Source: Arabidopsis thaliana
Taxonomy: Eukaryota > Streptophyta > Magnoliopsida > Brassicales > Brassicaceae
Assembly (NCBI RefSeq): GCF_000001735.4
Contig: NC_003074.8
Coordinates: 10,354,101-10,418,100, forward strand
DNA: 64,000 nt
Reading direction: 5' to 3'
Shown piece by piece: positions 35,509 through 47,760 of the stretch. Every line of letters begins with the position of its first letter. Positions within the stretch are counted from its first letter, which is position 1. A model generated the notes under the pieces. It saw nothing but the letters and a program-made list of their open reading frames with translations, ran no database searches and was not told where the DNA came from. The position numbers and the translations under genes were made by a program.

Positions 35509-37444
35509 ATGGATTACCGATCATCAATGGAGTCTTCGGAAACTCTAAGGTAACTATTTTCATGGCCTACGCCTATAATACCAAACCATAATTCCATCAA
35601 AAACTCCAAGAGAAGACTAATGGAGCTAGTGGCATGCAATATCATATCCAAATTCTTGATTCAAGTGATGAAAAACCAAAACTAAGTTTTATTGATTTGA
35701 ATGTATATACATGTCAATGTACAGGAACAAGTGTGCCGCCTGTTACAGGCAATTCAACAAACTGGAACATTTGGTGGAGCACATGAAGATCTCTTATCAT
35801 TCGGGTCATGAACCTACTTGTGGCGTTTGCAAGAAACATTGCAGGTCTTTTGAGTCCCTCCGAGAACATCTCATAGGTAAATAATAGCCTCTATAAACTT
35901 TTCATATATATAGATATATAGCATTTCATATACACACTTTGTATATGAAAGCTTTTATAAATTTTGTTATCTCTATATAGGGCCATTGCCAAAACAAGAA
36001 TGCAAGAACATTTTCAGCCTTCGTGGATGCAGATTTTGCATGACGATACTCGAAAGCCCGAATTCTCGTAGAATCCATCAAGAGAGATGCCAATTCTCGA
36101 GCGTCAACTCTGTAATCCTCTTTTTCATATTTATATAATTAAACTTTTAACCTATATGAATCGAACGCAAGAATATATACTTATTCAAATCATATGATTT
36201 TCTCATTTTCAGGGATTGACGACTCGAATGGCAGCTTTAGGCTTAAGAGATAAGGCCATGATCGACTACACGTCATCACGGTCTCCAAGAGTGGTTGCAC
36301 TCTCTTGCAAGATGGTAGGAGGAGGAAGTGACGGGTCGTTGGATCTATGCGCGAGGGTTTGCATAACGGATGAGAGTGACAACGTTATCTTTCACACGTA
36401 TGTGAAACCTTCGATGGCCGTGACTAGCTATAGGTACGAGACGACAGGGATACGCCCGGAAAATCTAAGGGACGCAATGCCATTAAAACAAGTACAAAGA
36501 AAGATTCAAGAGTTTCTTTGTAATGGAGAACCCATGTGGAAGATTCGTCCAAGAGGTGGAAAAGCGAGGATTCTCGTGGGGCATGGCCTCGATCACGATC
36601 TTGACCGCCTTCAACTTGAATATCCTTCTTCCATGATAAGGTTGACATTTATATTTAAGAAAATAAATAAAGAAAATACATATAACAAGATTCTTTAGTG
36701 TTACTTCTCTTTCGATATAACATATGATTTTATGTGAGTTTATATGTTAATGGTGAAGTTTAATGTTTGTATGTAGGGATACTGCGAAATACCCACCGTT
36801 GATGAAAACAAGCAAGCTGAGCAACTCTCTCAAGTACTTAACCCAAGCCTATCTCGGGTAATAATATTATTTTTTGGTATTATAATATATTGAATCAAAT
36901 AAACTAATTTGGAAATTGTGTATATATGCATGCACTCGTATGTTGATACAATATATGTGTATAAATGATTACTTTTTGATGATGAGGGTATTGATGCTTG
37001 TATGGGTTTAAAGTTATAAGGAAGAGTTTCAAAACGTGAAAAGATTCACTGTTTAATAATACATTAATCTCTATATATATCTACACACATATACATATAT
37101 GGATTGTATATGACTAGCACCAAAATCGTTAAGACATTTTTATTTTACATGAGATGCTTATTATATTCAAGATTATATGTTAATAAATGATGTGTTTATA
37201 TAGGTATGATGTTCATTTTGGGATACAAGACCCTTATGAAGATTGTGTAGCGACGATGAGGCTTTACACGAGAATGAGATATCAGAAACACAAGATTGAA
37301 GCTTACCCTTTAGCCGCCGATGCGCAGAACCGTAGCAACCAGGTGGCTTGGAGGCAGAGTGAGGCCGAGAGGATGTCTCCTGATGAAATGCTCTCAATCT
37401 CTCGTTCCGACTATTACTGCTGGTGCTTAGACTCACTAGCTTAA
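35509..37444 (+). CDS. Zinc-finger DEDDh exonuclease-family protein with degenerate motif I
   Basis: Exons 35509-35549, 35725-35876, 35981-36111, 36213-36640, 36777-36857 and 37204-37444 are all in phase and give 357 aa. The N-terminal third has C2H2-like fingers (CAACYRQFNKLEHLVEHMK with SYH; CGVCKKHCRSFESLREHLIG) and a Cys-rich CRFCMTILES segment. The remainder is an RNase T/ISG20-like 3'-5' exonuclease fold. Motif I of this family is ALDCEM, whose Asp and Glu bind the catalytic metals; here it reads ALSCKM. Motif II (GHGLDHDLDRL) keeps its Asp, and motif III (DPYEDCVATMRLY) keeps an Asp. The protein ends YYCWCLDSLA. Loss of both motif I acids predicts little or no nuclease activity, so a binding role is possible. 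It is probably At3g27970; a paralogue (At5g40310) near MYB23 fits an old segmental duplication, by recall. Confidence 0.88.
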
Positions 37445-39803
37445 TTTCTAAACTTATGGGGTTATTTAAGTGGTCTCTTAAAATTAGTAATTCTTCAAAC
37501 TTTTCCAGAGATTTTTAATTTAGTAGTGTAATGTCGAATAACATTGGTTATGATTTTGTAGTAGTATCTAAATTTTCGAGTGTGTGTTGTGTGAGATGCC
37601 TAGATTGTTATTGAACTTTGTAATAATGCATTAATCTCAATTATTGATTAATTGACTGCTTTTTTTCCAATCACACATTACTTAAAATATGATTCCATTA
37701 CTTGATATTTAAATTTTAGAAGAATATACATTTCTGTTAAATATATTAAACACTTTTATTTTTTAAAAGGTATGAGTTAAAAAAATCAACTTTAATACTA
37801 GATAAAAAAAACGAAAATTGAAAGAAAGCAAAATATTAGAAAAACTAGCACAAAACATACTGATATCTTATTGTATAAATTTTATTTTCAAAGTTAGTCC
37901 AGTCATTAATAAGATCACCACACATGACTCATAACTTAAACAATATGTAACAAACTTTTCATCTTGTGTGGCTTTTCCTTCATATCATATAAAAGATTTG
38001 GACAGTCAATCATATACATAATAAAAAATAACCTTATTTTTTGTAGTAATTACATAGGTATGCCATTAGAAATAAAAATTTAAAGAGTAAATTAATTCAT
38101 CTTTTTAAAGGTTAATAATGTTTAAGACAATAAATTTTGTGATATGGCATATAATATTTTGAATAACTTTAACACTAACTAATTGAATATTTTCAATAAA
38201 TAATCATACTCGCACTCATTAGTCATAACATCATCAATTTAATTCTTTTTTTATGGGATTATTATATGTACTTGATGACTAAAACTTTGAGAATATTTTC
38301 ATGAATAATATGAATTTCTTCAATTGATTACAATATTTATCAAAAACAGCAGTTACCAAAAATAATAGTTTCATATTAAATTTTACACGTTGGTCATATA
38401 GGGAATCCTTGCGTACTGCATTCTGCATGGCATGTCAGCACAGTGAATCAGCATGTGATATAATTTTACTATAAGTAGAGCATTCATCAGTCGTGAATTT
38501 TCGGAATATATATTGATGATAACGTCGGTTGTTAAATGACACAAAAATAATGACGTCGTTTTGAGAACCGTTGTAACATCGTCGTAACAACAATATAGAA
38601 AAGACACAAGCATAAAAAAGAAGCCTACGCAACAATTACTACAACATCAATCTCCATATTGAATTGTCTTCTGATATACAATACCATTCCATGCCAAGCA
38701 GACTGAGACTTTATAAGTATGTGAAGCATCTCACGAGAGTTCTCAGTCAAATGCAACTCAACAAAGAAATCATAAGAAAGCATTGAGAAGCAAATTAGTT
38801 CATGAACCACATCACATCAGCATCCTGGAGACCAAAAAAGGAAGACAGTGAATCACTCAATAGAAGAACTGATAAGTTCTTGCTTTCAGTGCCAAGAGTG
38901 TAAGAAACATACCGCAAAAACAGACTACTAAACCCTTTTCAAGAACAATCCGAAGGAAATTGATTCTTCTCCACATCATTTAGCATCCAAAGCAATGACC
39001 ACCATCTTTAGTTACAGCTCTACGCAGCACATCTAAAGCTTTCTTGTTCTTTTACCAATTCTAAAAATCTCAAAGAAGAGATCGATTCCAGATACAAGAG
39101 CTGCATAAGATTCATTCAAAGTTGTCAAAATTACAGTACCATTTTTTTACGGAGGAATGACAAGTTATGAGAGTGTATCTTTTCGGGTAAACATTGTAAC
39201 GTAGTGAAAGTTGAGAGTGAATTGCGTAACAACCGATAGAATGAACCAAAAAGAAAAAAAGAACATCTTTTCTATCGCCCAAAAATAAATCTAAGGGTTT
39301 TCTATTTATTAGGTGTATATTGTCTTTTCTAGTACTAAAACAATAATGGCTAAGTCTCATCCTCACAAGAGATTAAGGTTGAGAATATATTGTATTGTTG
39401 TTAGCATAAACAAAAATAGATGAAACCAATTTCTACCAAATTCATTTTTTTTTAAGCCATTTAGAGTACATTGGGTAACAAGTATTTCAACTAAATTACT
39501 CTAAGACAATTCTTTCTATCTTTTATGAGCTGAAATATGGACCACTTTTCTTTTCTGTTCTTTGTGGATAATAAAACCAAACTTCACTGAATTATATCTT
39601 CAATTCACATTGCACTAAATTTTTAGATTGATCTCAAAATAAAGTTTTTTTCCTAAATATTGTCGTTTATCGAATACAATTAATTAAAGGATAAATTGAT
39701 TAAGTTGCTTTGCTTTGTATATAAGACCACCATCGCTCCCTCCTCTTTCATCAGTTAAGATAATATAAATTCAGTAATTAAGAGAGAAGAAATAAATACA
39801 AAA
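37445..39803. other. Intergenic, with unidentified coding-like relics
   Basis: AT-rich to about 38.38 kb. From 38.38 to 39.35 kb the minus strand has several short frames (for example 38625-38810 and 39112-39366) that look like remains of a multi-exon gene (NESYAALVSGIDLFFEIFRI near 39.1 kb), but stops interrupt them and no family was recognised. A TATATAAG at 39718-39725 is the likely TATA box of the pectinesterase gene. Confidence 0.4.
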
Positions 39804-41761
39804 ATGTTGGTTAAAGTTTTCTCTTTTTTCATCCTTATGATAATAATGGTAATTGGCGTTAGCAAAGAATATTGTGATGACAAACAGTCATGTCAAAACC
39901 TTTTGTTGGAGCTTAAGGCGGGTTCATCGTCACTCTCGGAGATTAGACGTCGTGACTTATTGATCATCGTTTTGAAGAATTCCGTACGGAGGATCGACAT
40001 GGCTATGATTGGTGTGATGGATGATACAAAACAACATGAAGAGATGGAGAATGATATGCTTGGTGTGAAGGAGGACACAAATCTATTTGAGGAGATGATG
40101 GAGTCGGTAAAAGATAGGATGATCCATTCAGTGGAGGAACTCTTAGGAGGAGAATTCCCACACTTGGCTTAGTAGCGTTCTTACTAGCTACATCACATGT
40201 ATCGACGAAATTGGTGAAGGTGCCTATAAACGCCGGGTCGAGCCAAAGCTTGAAAACCTCATTTCTAGGGCAAGAGTAGTTTTGGCTCTTTTTATCTCCA
40301 TTTCACTGAGAGACAACACCGAACTTATCTCGGTGATTCCCAATGGCCCTTCTTGGTTATTCCATGTTGACAAGAAAGATCTATATCTCAATGCTGAGGT
40401 AATAAAACAGAACCTTTATATTTTGAAGTTATAATTTGATAATCGTGAAAACCCATATTAAGGATTTACTTGATACTCAAGTAACAAATATTTAGGATTT
40501 TTATATTTACCTTTTATTGTAATTACTTTTAGGTAGATAATTCCTTTTCCTTAGAGATCAGCCCTTGTATAAAAATAGACCTTAAGGTCACGTAATGAAG
40601 AACACAATTCGATCGATATGTTTGACCCTCTTAACAAACCTTTTATCCTTTTTTTTCTTTCTTTCTACTGCTTATAGAATTTCTTCTGTTTCTTATAAAG
40701 CAGGCTCTAAAGAAGATTGCTGATGTTGTGGTCGCGAAGGATGGGACCGGAAAGTACAGCACAGTGAATGCGGCCATTGCAGCGGCACCTCAACACAGCC
40801 AAAAGAGATTCGTCATCTATATAAAGACAGGCATTTATGATGAAATCGTCGTCATTGAGAATACGAAACCCAATTTAACTCTTATAGGTGATGGTCAAGA
40901 TTTAACCATCATCACAGGCAATTTAAGCGCTAGCAATGTTAGAAGAACGTACAACACCGCAACTGTTGGTAAGAATTTGTATTCTCTTCTTGAATAGTTT
41001 ATAGTTTTCTCTTCTTTATACCAAACTATAACATTCTTAAAGACATTACTAATTATTCTAAAAATATGTTTGAAGCTTCTAATGGTAATGGATTCATCGG
41101 AGTAGACATGTGCTTTCGAAACACGGCCGGACCGGCAAAAGGACCAGCTGTTGCCCTCCGTGTGAGTGGTGATATGTCCGTCATTTATAGATGTCGTGTC
41201 GAGGGATATCAGGATGCCTTGTATCCTCATAGTGACCGCCAGTTTTATAGGGAGTGCTTTATTACCGGCACTGTAGATTTTATATGTGGAAACGCGGTGG
41301 CGGTCTTTCAATTCTGCCAGATTGTAGCAAGACAGCCTAAGATGGGGCAGAGCAATGTCATAACCGCTCAATCACGCGCGACTAAGGACGTCAAATCGGG
41401 CTTCTCAATTCAAAACTGCAACATCACAACAAGTTCGGATCTAGATACAGCAACCGTAAAAACGTATCTTGGAAGACCTTGGAGGAGATTTTCAACAGTC
41501 GCGGTTCTGCAATCTTTCATCGGTGATTTAGTTGATCCCGCAGGCTGGACTCCTTGGAAAGGAGAAACTGGTCTATCAACTCTCCACTACCGCGAATATC
41601 AAAATAGGGGTCCGGGAGCTGTGACTAGCAGAAGGGTGAAGTGGTCAGGATTTAAAGTTATGAAAGATCCTAAAAAGGCTACAGAATTCACTGTAGCCAA
41701 GCTCTTAGATGGAGAAACTTGGCTGAAAGAAAGTCGAATTCCATATGAAAGTGGATTGTAA
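39804..41761 (+). pseudogene. PME30: Pectinesterase (PMEI-PME type) with an apparent frameshift
   Basis: Group 2 pectin methylesterases are secreted wall enzymes that de-esterify homogalacturonan, with an N-terminal inhibitor-like pro-region. The first frame (39804-40172) codes a signal peptide (MLVKVFSFFILMIIMVIGVS) and a shortened PMEI-like region. It stops in EFPHLA just where the +1 frame gives HTWLSSVLTSYITCIDEIG, the usual end of the pro-region. No convincing intron bridges this. Later exons (to 40398; 40704-40968; 41076-41761) are in phase and code the catalytic domain: GIYDE, GYQDALY, GTVDFICGNA and LGRPWRRFS. The first oxyanion Gln of the family (QAVAL) reads PAVAL here. The acid-base Asp in VDF and the Arg in LGRPW remain. 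The locus is probably At3g27980; the symbol is from memory. It may be a pseudogene, or may be translated from a different splice form. Confidence 0.75.
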
Positions 41762-41830
41762 TAATGTTGTTCCATGCTTCACATGTATAACGTATAAAAT
41801 AAAAGATATTATTCTTCTATAATTTTTTCC

Positions 41831-44300
41831 ATGATTTTCTACAAAGATGGTAAGAAAGTGATATCTGGGAAATATCACGAAGGGCTTTACTATCTTGAAG
41901 GCATGGTTGTTAAGGCTGAAAAGAGTGTACCACATGCTGAAAATGGTGGAAAAAGTGTTGTCAAGGCTGTAGTTGGAGTGAGGAAGAAGAAGTCAAGGAA
42001 GGTGACTTTCAGCGTGAATTTAATTCAAAGGACCTACTCCATATGGCTTTGGAATCATCAGTTCAAGGTGGAGATGAATCCTCAACAGAAGAATCAGATT
42101 GTTTAGAGGAGGTTAAATCTGAGAAAAGTGAAGGACCTTCTGATGACAGCCACTGTTGAGAGATCAAAACAAGGAGTGGATGTTGTGTGATAGTAAAATG
42201 AAGGATGAAAGGATTACGATGCCAGAAAGTATCATTAAGAAAGGGGACACGTTAAAGTTGAAATGAAAGAGTTGGAAAAAGCTTCAAGGATTCAGGGAAT
42301 GGAGGTTAACAGAGATAAAGCTAAGGGAGTTCTAGCTCTGTTACAAGAAAGTCAGGAAAAGGAAGCTAAGACTTTCAAAATGTATGAAGCTACAGTAGTT
42401 GGTACCAACAACATCTCATTTCAGATTAACGAGCTTAACTACAGAAGGGAAGGAATCGGGAACCAAACTTATGGACACAAGGTTTTCAGATCATCACAGA
42501 TTTGGTATCTAAAGGAGAGGCTGTCCTAAACAAGATACTAAAAACAATTGATCCAACAGATGTTATGACTCAAGTAATACCTGGAAAGGACTTTCATGCC
42601 TGTTATGATCTCCTCAACATCGTCCAGGTAACTCCACTATCGATATTGTACGTTGGAAGGAAGAAGAACAGAGAAACAAGTCAGCTTTGGGAAAAATTGT
42701 TATGTCGATATGAAGACTTCATAAGGGTAAATGGAGTTACCTGTAGGCGCCTGGAAATACGGTGAGGAGACTTATATTCCAGGTGGAGCTGTAGGGAAAA
42801 TTAAAGAAAAGTCAGGTTAGTTCTTGGATTTGAAAGTATTGAGTCAAGAGTGGGTGATGTAAGAAAAGAGAAGCTGCTTACATGTGGAGAATCAGTTGAC
42901 CTGAGCTGCAGATTCTGATTCCATGTGGAGTTTATGTGATGAAGATTCAAGAAATCCGAGTTAGGAGCTGCTGTGAGAGTAAACATGAAATTCAAAGTTA
43001 GAAATGTTATGTAGTCTATGAAAATCGAAAGAGACCTAATGAAGGAAGATGATTCAGGTTAAGAAGAGTTACCGGAGTTCATCTTAACAGATGAAAGGCT
43101 TCGTTGTTCATTGGAGAAACAGTCCTAGTGTTTGTGACTTGATCTTGCAGGATAGATTTGAAAAAAGTACTGGGAAGAAGCTACCTCGGAATATTTTGGA
43201 GCCGTGTTAGAAAGTGATAGGTTCCAGGTGGAGTAGCTCATGAAAGTTTCAGCGAGAAACAAAAAAAAAAGGAGGGATTAAGGGTTCTCGTGCAAAACCC
43301 AGAAATTGAGATGGAGCAGCTACAGCCTAAAGGCAATAGAAATTGGGGAATAAAAGTGCTAGAAGTGACAGTGGAAGATGGAGATCGTCGGAAGAAACCT
43401 ACCGTGGTATCAAAATTGAAGTTTGTCAACTTTCAAAAATTTTGAATTCTCAGAAGATCTTAATCTCTAAGTGTGAAGAAGAGACAAGAGAGAGATTAGA
43501 TGTACCTGAGATTTGCAGATGATCAATGGCCGGATTCGCCGGAAAAGCCTCATCGGAGAAGAGGTGGAGCTCACCAATGGAGACTGAAATTGAATTTGAA
43601 GTGTCTCACAATTTCAGAAGAGATACTCTCTAATCATCACAACAACGAGAAAATGAGAGATTGGAGAGTACCATGAGTTGAGCGGTGATGGTGGTGGTCC
43701 GATTCGGCGGAGTTAAACGCAGCCGGAGTTAATTGATGGTGAAGATGACTGTGATGTTGTGATGTGTCACGGACAAGAGGCATGGATGAGAGACGAAGAG
43801 AAGTCTCTTGTTTCACCAGAACGGGGAGCAACCAAGAAAAGGTGAAGGTTTGCAGTTGCTTTCGCCGGAGGTAGCCATCAAAGTAGTCGGAATCTGAGTT
43901 TGATTTTGTCATCGAAAGGCAAGCTCCATCTTCTCCATGTCGAGAACAAGAGAGCGCGGTGCAGAAAGGAGGAGACGATGGCTGACGGGAACAAAGTCGT
44001 ATGTTCGCCGGAGGAGGTTGGAATCCGGCAGTGGTGTTTATTTCACGAGATGAGAAAGAGATGACGTTGGTTGTCGGAGATGGAGATGTCGAAGTCTTCG
44101 AGGAAGTGTGTTGTTGTCAAGAGGTGGAGATTGTTATTGGGTTTGACCAAAACACAATATTGGGCTTTTATTGGCCCAGCCGGAGTTAACATAAAGAAAA
44201 GAAGAACAAAAGTGGCCCATGACATATATATCTCTACGTGGGATATGATAGAGTGATAGTGGTGGTACACAGAGAGAGTTACAGAGAGAAAGAAAAGAAA
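41831..44300 (+). mobile_element. Decayed Copia-type retroelement sequence
   Basis: The frame at 41831-41950 reads MIFYKDGKKVISGKYHEGLY then YLEGMVVKAEKS, resembling the GAG-pre-integrase segment of Ty1/Copia polyproteins (…VLSGKYHEGLYYLEG…). It is followed by about 2 kb of purine-rich sequence (AAG/GAA-rich) with only short broken frames. The last 250 bp (about 44015-44290) recurs at 45930-46240 and looks like LTR U3/R sequence (CATATATATCTCTACGTGGG TATA region, GGCCCA words). No complete LTR pair, PBS or target duplication could be defined, so the boundaries are approximate. Confidence 0.5.
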
Positions 44301-45146
44301 CGAGAGACTAATATAAATTATTTAATATGAATATGAATTATTAAATGTTTTTTAATAAATAAATTTATATGCATTTTGCTTTAAGATATGGCATATTTTC
44401 TTATATTTATACAATTTTCTAATATAAAAATCATAAATTTTAAAAATATTATTCAATAAAATAGTTCTTGTGATTAAATGGCTATTGTAATTAAATATGA
44501 AGTACTAATAAATTTAGAAAGACTAATATTTATTTATTTTAGTTTATAAATTTAATAAAATAAAAATTTACATGTTGATAATTTTTATATTATTTGGTTA
44601 TAAAATATTTAGAAATCTTTCAATATTTTCAAATCTTTTCTTATTTTCTTATTTTGTTTTTTTTTTCATTTTACAAAAATTTAATAAAAAATAGAAAATA
44701 AGAATAGTTTTATAAAATTTAATTAGCGAGATGACTTATAAAGATTTGTTGTTTAAAATTCTATGTGGACGTATTAAGAAGAAAATAATTTTGACTTTTC
44801 TGTAGTATAGATTAGTTGTTTTAATTTATTTAATTACTCCTACACCCATTAAAAAAGATGTTCTTAGATCTCAGTCAAATAGTAACAAAATATTTTTCAA
44901 ATTTAAGGAAGGAAAATTATTTTATGTGTTGTCATATTGCTGTTAAATCAAATCAAATCAAAATCAAATATTTTTCGTACCTAAATAAATGGTCAAATTA
45001 TCAAAAAAAAAACATTGAACAATTTGATATATTGCTAATAAATTAAATTACTTTATTATGGTAAATAATTTGTAAGCATTTATTTTGAAAACAAATTCAG
45101 CCTATATAAATCTCATGTAAATTTCAAAACACACGAAATAAGAAAA
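44301..45146. other. Upstream region of the first PMEI-like copy
   Basis: AT-rich sequence that is homologous from about 44390 to the upstream region of the second copy (48030-48785), for example TTAAATGGCTATTGTAATTA and GAAGTACTAATAAATTTAGA. A TATA box (CCTATATAAATCTCA, 45101-45115) lies about 40 bp before the ATG, conserved in both copies. Confidence 0.7.
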
Positions 45147-45730
45147 ATGGTGGCATACGTCGATAAAAACTTTTCATTTGCTTGTTTTTTGGTTTTACTT
45201 CTTTTTGTTGACTCATCGTATGCAAGGTTTAATACGTTGGTTACAAAAGATCTGATCCACACCATATGCACCAAACAAGATATCAATTCTTCATTTTGTT
45301 TTCATGTTCTAAACACAAATCCTGAAATTGCTAGATTAGTTTTTTTGGTCTCTTCAAATTTGTGCTTAATTATCAGGTTCAAAATATTTCGGATACGCTG
45401 AAGCAATTTAAATTATCAGGAGGCTACACGCCAGGTGTTGAATCTAAATATAGCTTATGCATAGAATTATATGAAAATTCTTTCGACCGCCGTGATAAAA
45501 CCCTCGAATATTTGGCTGCCAAAGACTATAACAGCGTAAACACTGTAGTCGGTGAAACGTCGACAAATATGTTTACGTGTATTGATGATTTGTCATCCAT
45601 GAAGCCAATACCACAATATTTTCTGACGGAAACTAATGATATTAAAAATTTGTCTACCATTATCTTAGTGATTCTCGAATGTTTCATAAGTAAGAGAAAA
45701 GAATTCTGTAATTCTCGCAATCTATATTAA
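45147..45730 (+). pseudogene. PMEI-like secreted protein, frameshifted tandem copy
   Basis: The first 63 codons match the intact neighbour at 48786 almost residue for residue: signal peptide (ACFLVLLLFVDSSYA), then TKDLIHTICTKQDINSSFCF with the paired cysteines of the invertase/pectin-methylesterase-inhibitor fold. At about 45339-45348 the neighbour has TTAGATTTTCCTAGTC, whereas this copy has a T-run one base shorter (TTAGTTTTTTTGGTC). The frame is lost and a stop follows at 45401. The rest of the domain (QNISDTLKQFKLSGG…CIDDLSSMKPIPQYF…RKEFC) is intact in the other frame to 45730. Either the copy is a pseudogene or it makes an 84-residue truncated product. The remaining sequence is conserved, suggesting recent loss. 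Confidence 0.85.
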
Positions 45731-45924
45731 TAATAATATTAGTATGATTGTTGTCATTATCCAATCTTAATATATAAAAGATATTAAAAATATAAAACTT
45801 TTCTTGACTCCCTATGCTTACGAATCTCTCATTGCTACATTACAAATTCTTTTCTAAATCGTTTTATTTGATTCGCTGGCTCGTGAGTTGACTCGTGAGC
45901 TGTTTCTATAATTGCTTATAATTT

Positions 45925-47760
45925 TTTTTACCGGAGGTCGTTGGAGTCCGGCAGTGGTGTTGATTTCACGAGATGAGAAAGAGATGACGTTGGTTGTCGG
46001 AGATGTCGATGTCGTCGAGGAAGTGTGTTGTTGTCAAAAGGTGGCGATTGTTATTGGGTTTGACCAAAACACACAACATTGGGCTCTTATTGGGCCAGAC
46101 GAAATTGACATAAAGAAAAGAAGAACAAAAGTGGCCCATCACATCTATATATCTCTACGTGGGATATGATAGTTGAGGTAGGTGTGAGACAAGACACAAA
46201 GGGAGTTCTAGAGAGAAAGAGAAGAAACGAGAGTTTATTCTTCAAGAAGCTTTTTCCTTCTTTGTTCTTTGTCTTTGATCTTTGTTCTTCTTGAGATTGT
46301 ACCTGAAACCAAAGACAACATCACAAGTCAAATGGTGTTTGTAATCTCTTTGATATAGCGAAGCTTTGGAAGCAAGAGATCTCCCCCGAGACATAGCGGT
46401 TAAGCCGTGAACTCGGTATCAATTTTTGTGTTTGTTTCTCTGACAAGCAACCGTTCAGTTTCGTTTTCTCTACAGAACCAAACGGCTAAGGCTAAGAAGC
46501 TAAGGTGATGACTCAAGGAGAAGCCAAATAGACTACGGTTAGAGAAAGCCGAGTGATGATGGTTCGAGTCAAACAGAAGCTAAAGCTAAGGTGATGGTTC
46601 CAAGAATCAAAGTAAAGAAGGAGGTGTTCAAAGGTGGACACCAAGAAGAGGAGAAGAGAAGCTTACATGAGAGAGAGGAAGCTGAAGAAGGCTGCATCGA
46701 CAACCGGAAGAGACGTGAGGGAGGCTCACAGAGAAGATGCGGAGAAGACATGGAGACTGCTTGAGGGAAAGAGAAATCCCAAGAGCTCCAATATCTGAAA
46801 ATCAGAAACAATTGACAAGACAGGTCAATTGTAGAAAAGAGAAGAAGGAGTAGTTGAATTGAAGTGATAAAGATTAAAGAGTCAAGAGTTGCCTTTGTGT
46901 GATAAGAAGAAAATCACCAAGAGGAAGACAAGAGACCGAGACTTCACTCCAGATCACCTAGAAAAGAAGAAAGTAGAGGATGAGTTCGATTAAGGAAAAT
47001 CGAAGCAGAGGGAGATGAAGAACTTCACGCACAAATACGTCGAGAAGAAGAAACTCGATGCAAGGATATTCAAAGCAAGAGGGAGATGAAGAAGGCAAGC
47101 TTACCAGTGAGCTGTGCCAAAGATCGTGAAAGGGATTCACACAAGAGAAGAGGCGAATCACCAAGAGAAGAAGAAGCAATGGGATTGAATTCCCTAAAAT
47201 TGAATTGGGGATTTAATCTACGGATTCTTGGGGGAGTGTTGGAATTGTGAATCCTAGATTAAATCCTGCAACAAGGAAAGCTTTACGAAAGTAAGAGAAG
47301 GAGCAAGGAAGAAGAAGATGTCATGACAAGAAGGTCAACGACACATGAAGAGGAAGGAACAAAGTCAACAGAAGAGATGTTGGGCTTTGTGTTTTGTTGT
47401 AATGGGCTGCAGATGAATTAGGCCCAAGTATGTATAGTTAATGAGTGTTGTGTTATAGAGTCAAAGATGTTATGTAAAAGTGAATTAAGGAGTTGGGAGT
47501 TCCAACATAGTAGAGTGGCTGATGTAAGTCTTAAGACAATGATGTGGTCTAGGGTCTAAGTATGTGTAATGTAGAAAGTGGAGCAAAGCCACTATATGTA
47601 TGTGTGTCTTGCGTAAGATTATCCAAGTTTATTATCAATGTAGACATGCAAGTGTTTAAACGTGTTCTTGTAATTTCTGTTTTAACAAGAACAAAACCGA
47701 GGTTGTGAGAAAAGCAGAGAACTTCTGGTGAGAATTACAATAAATGCACAATCATCATAA
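45925..47760 (+). mobile_element. Non-autonomous or truncated Copia-type element with 3' LTR
   Basis: The element starts where homology between the two PMEI-like downstream regions ends, with about 300 bp repeated from 44015-44290. It then has a U5-like stretch (GTTAAGCCGTGAACTCGGTATCA, near 46400, written here only as its known end type) and purine-rich sequence without long frames. A polypurine tract TTGGGGGAG (47228-47236) abuts TGTTGGAATTGTGAATCC at 47237, the classic start of a Copia 3' LTR. The LTR contains a TATA-like CACTATATGTATG (47592) and ends near 47740. No gag-pol ORF is present. A 5' LTR matching 47237-47740 was not found, so two different elements may be joined here. Confidence 0.6.
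47237..47739 (+). repeat. Putative Copia LTR
   Basis: It begins TGTTGG immediately after a polypurine tract and contains TATA- and polyadenylation-like words. It possibly ends …GAATTACA at 47739, giving TG…CA termini. The right end is an estimate because no second LTR was available for comparison. Confidence 0.5.

Noticed and set aside
40895-41371. Minus-strand 158-codon ORF over the pectinesterase catalytic exons
   Set aside because: Antisense shadow; crosses an intron and has no recognisable domain.
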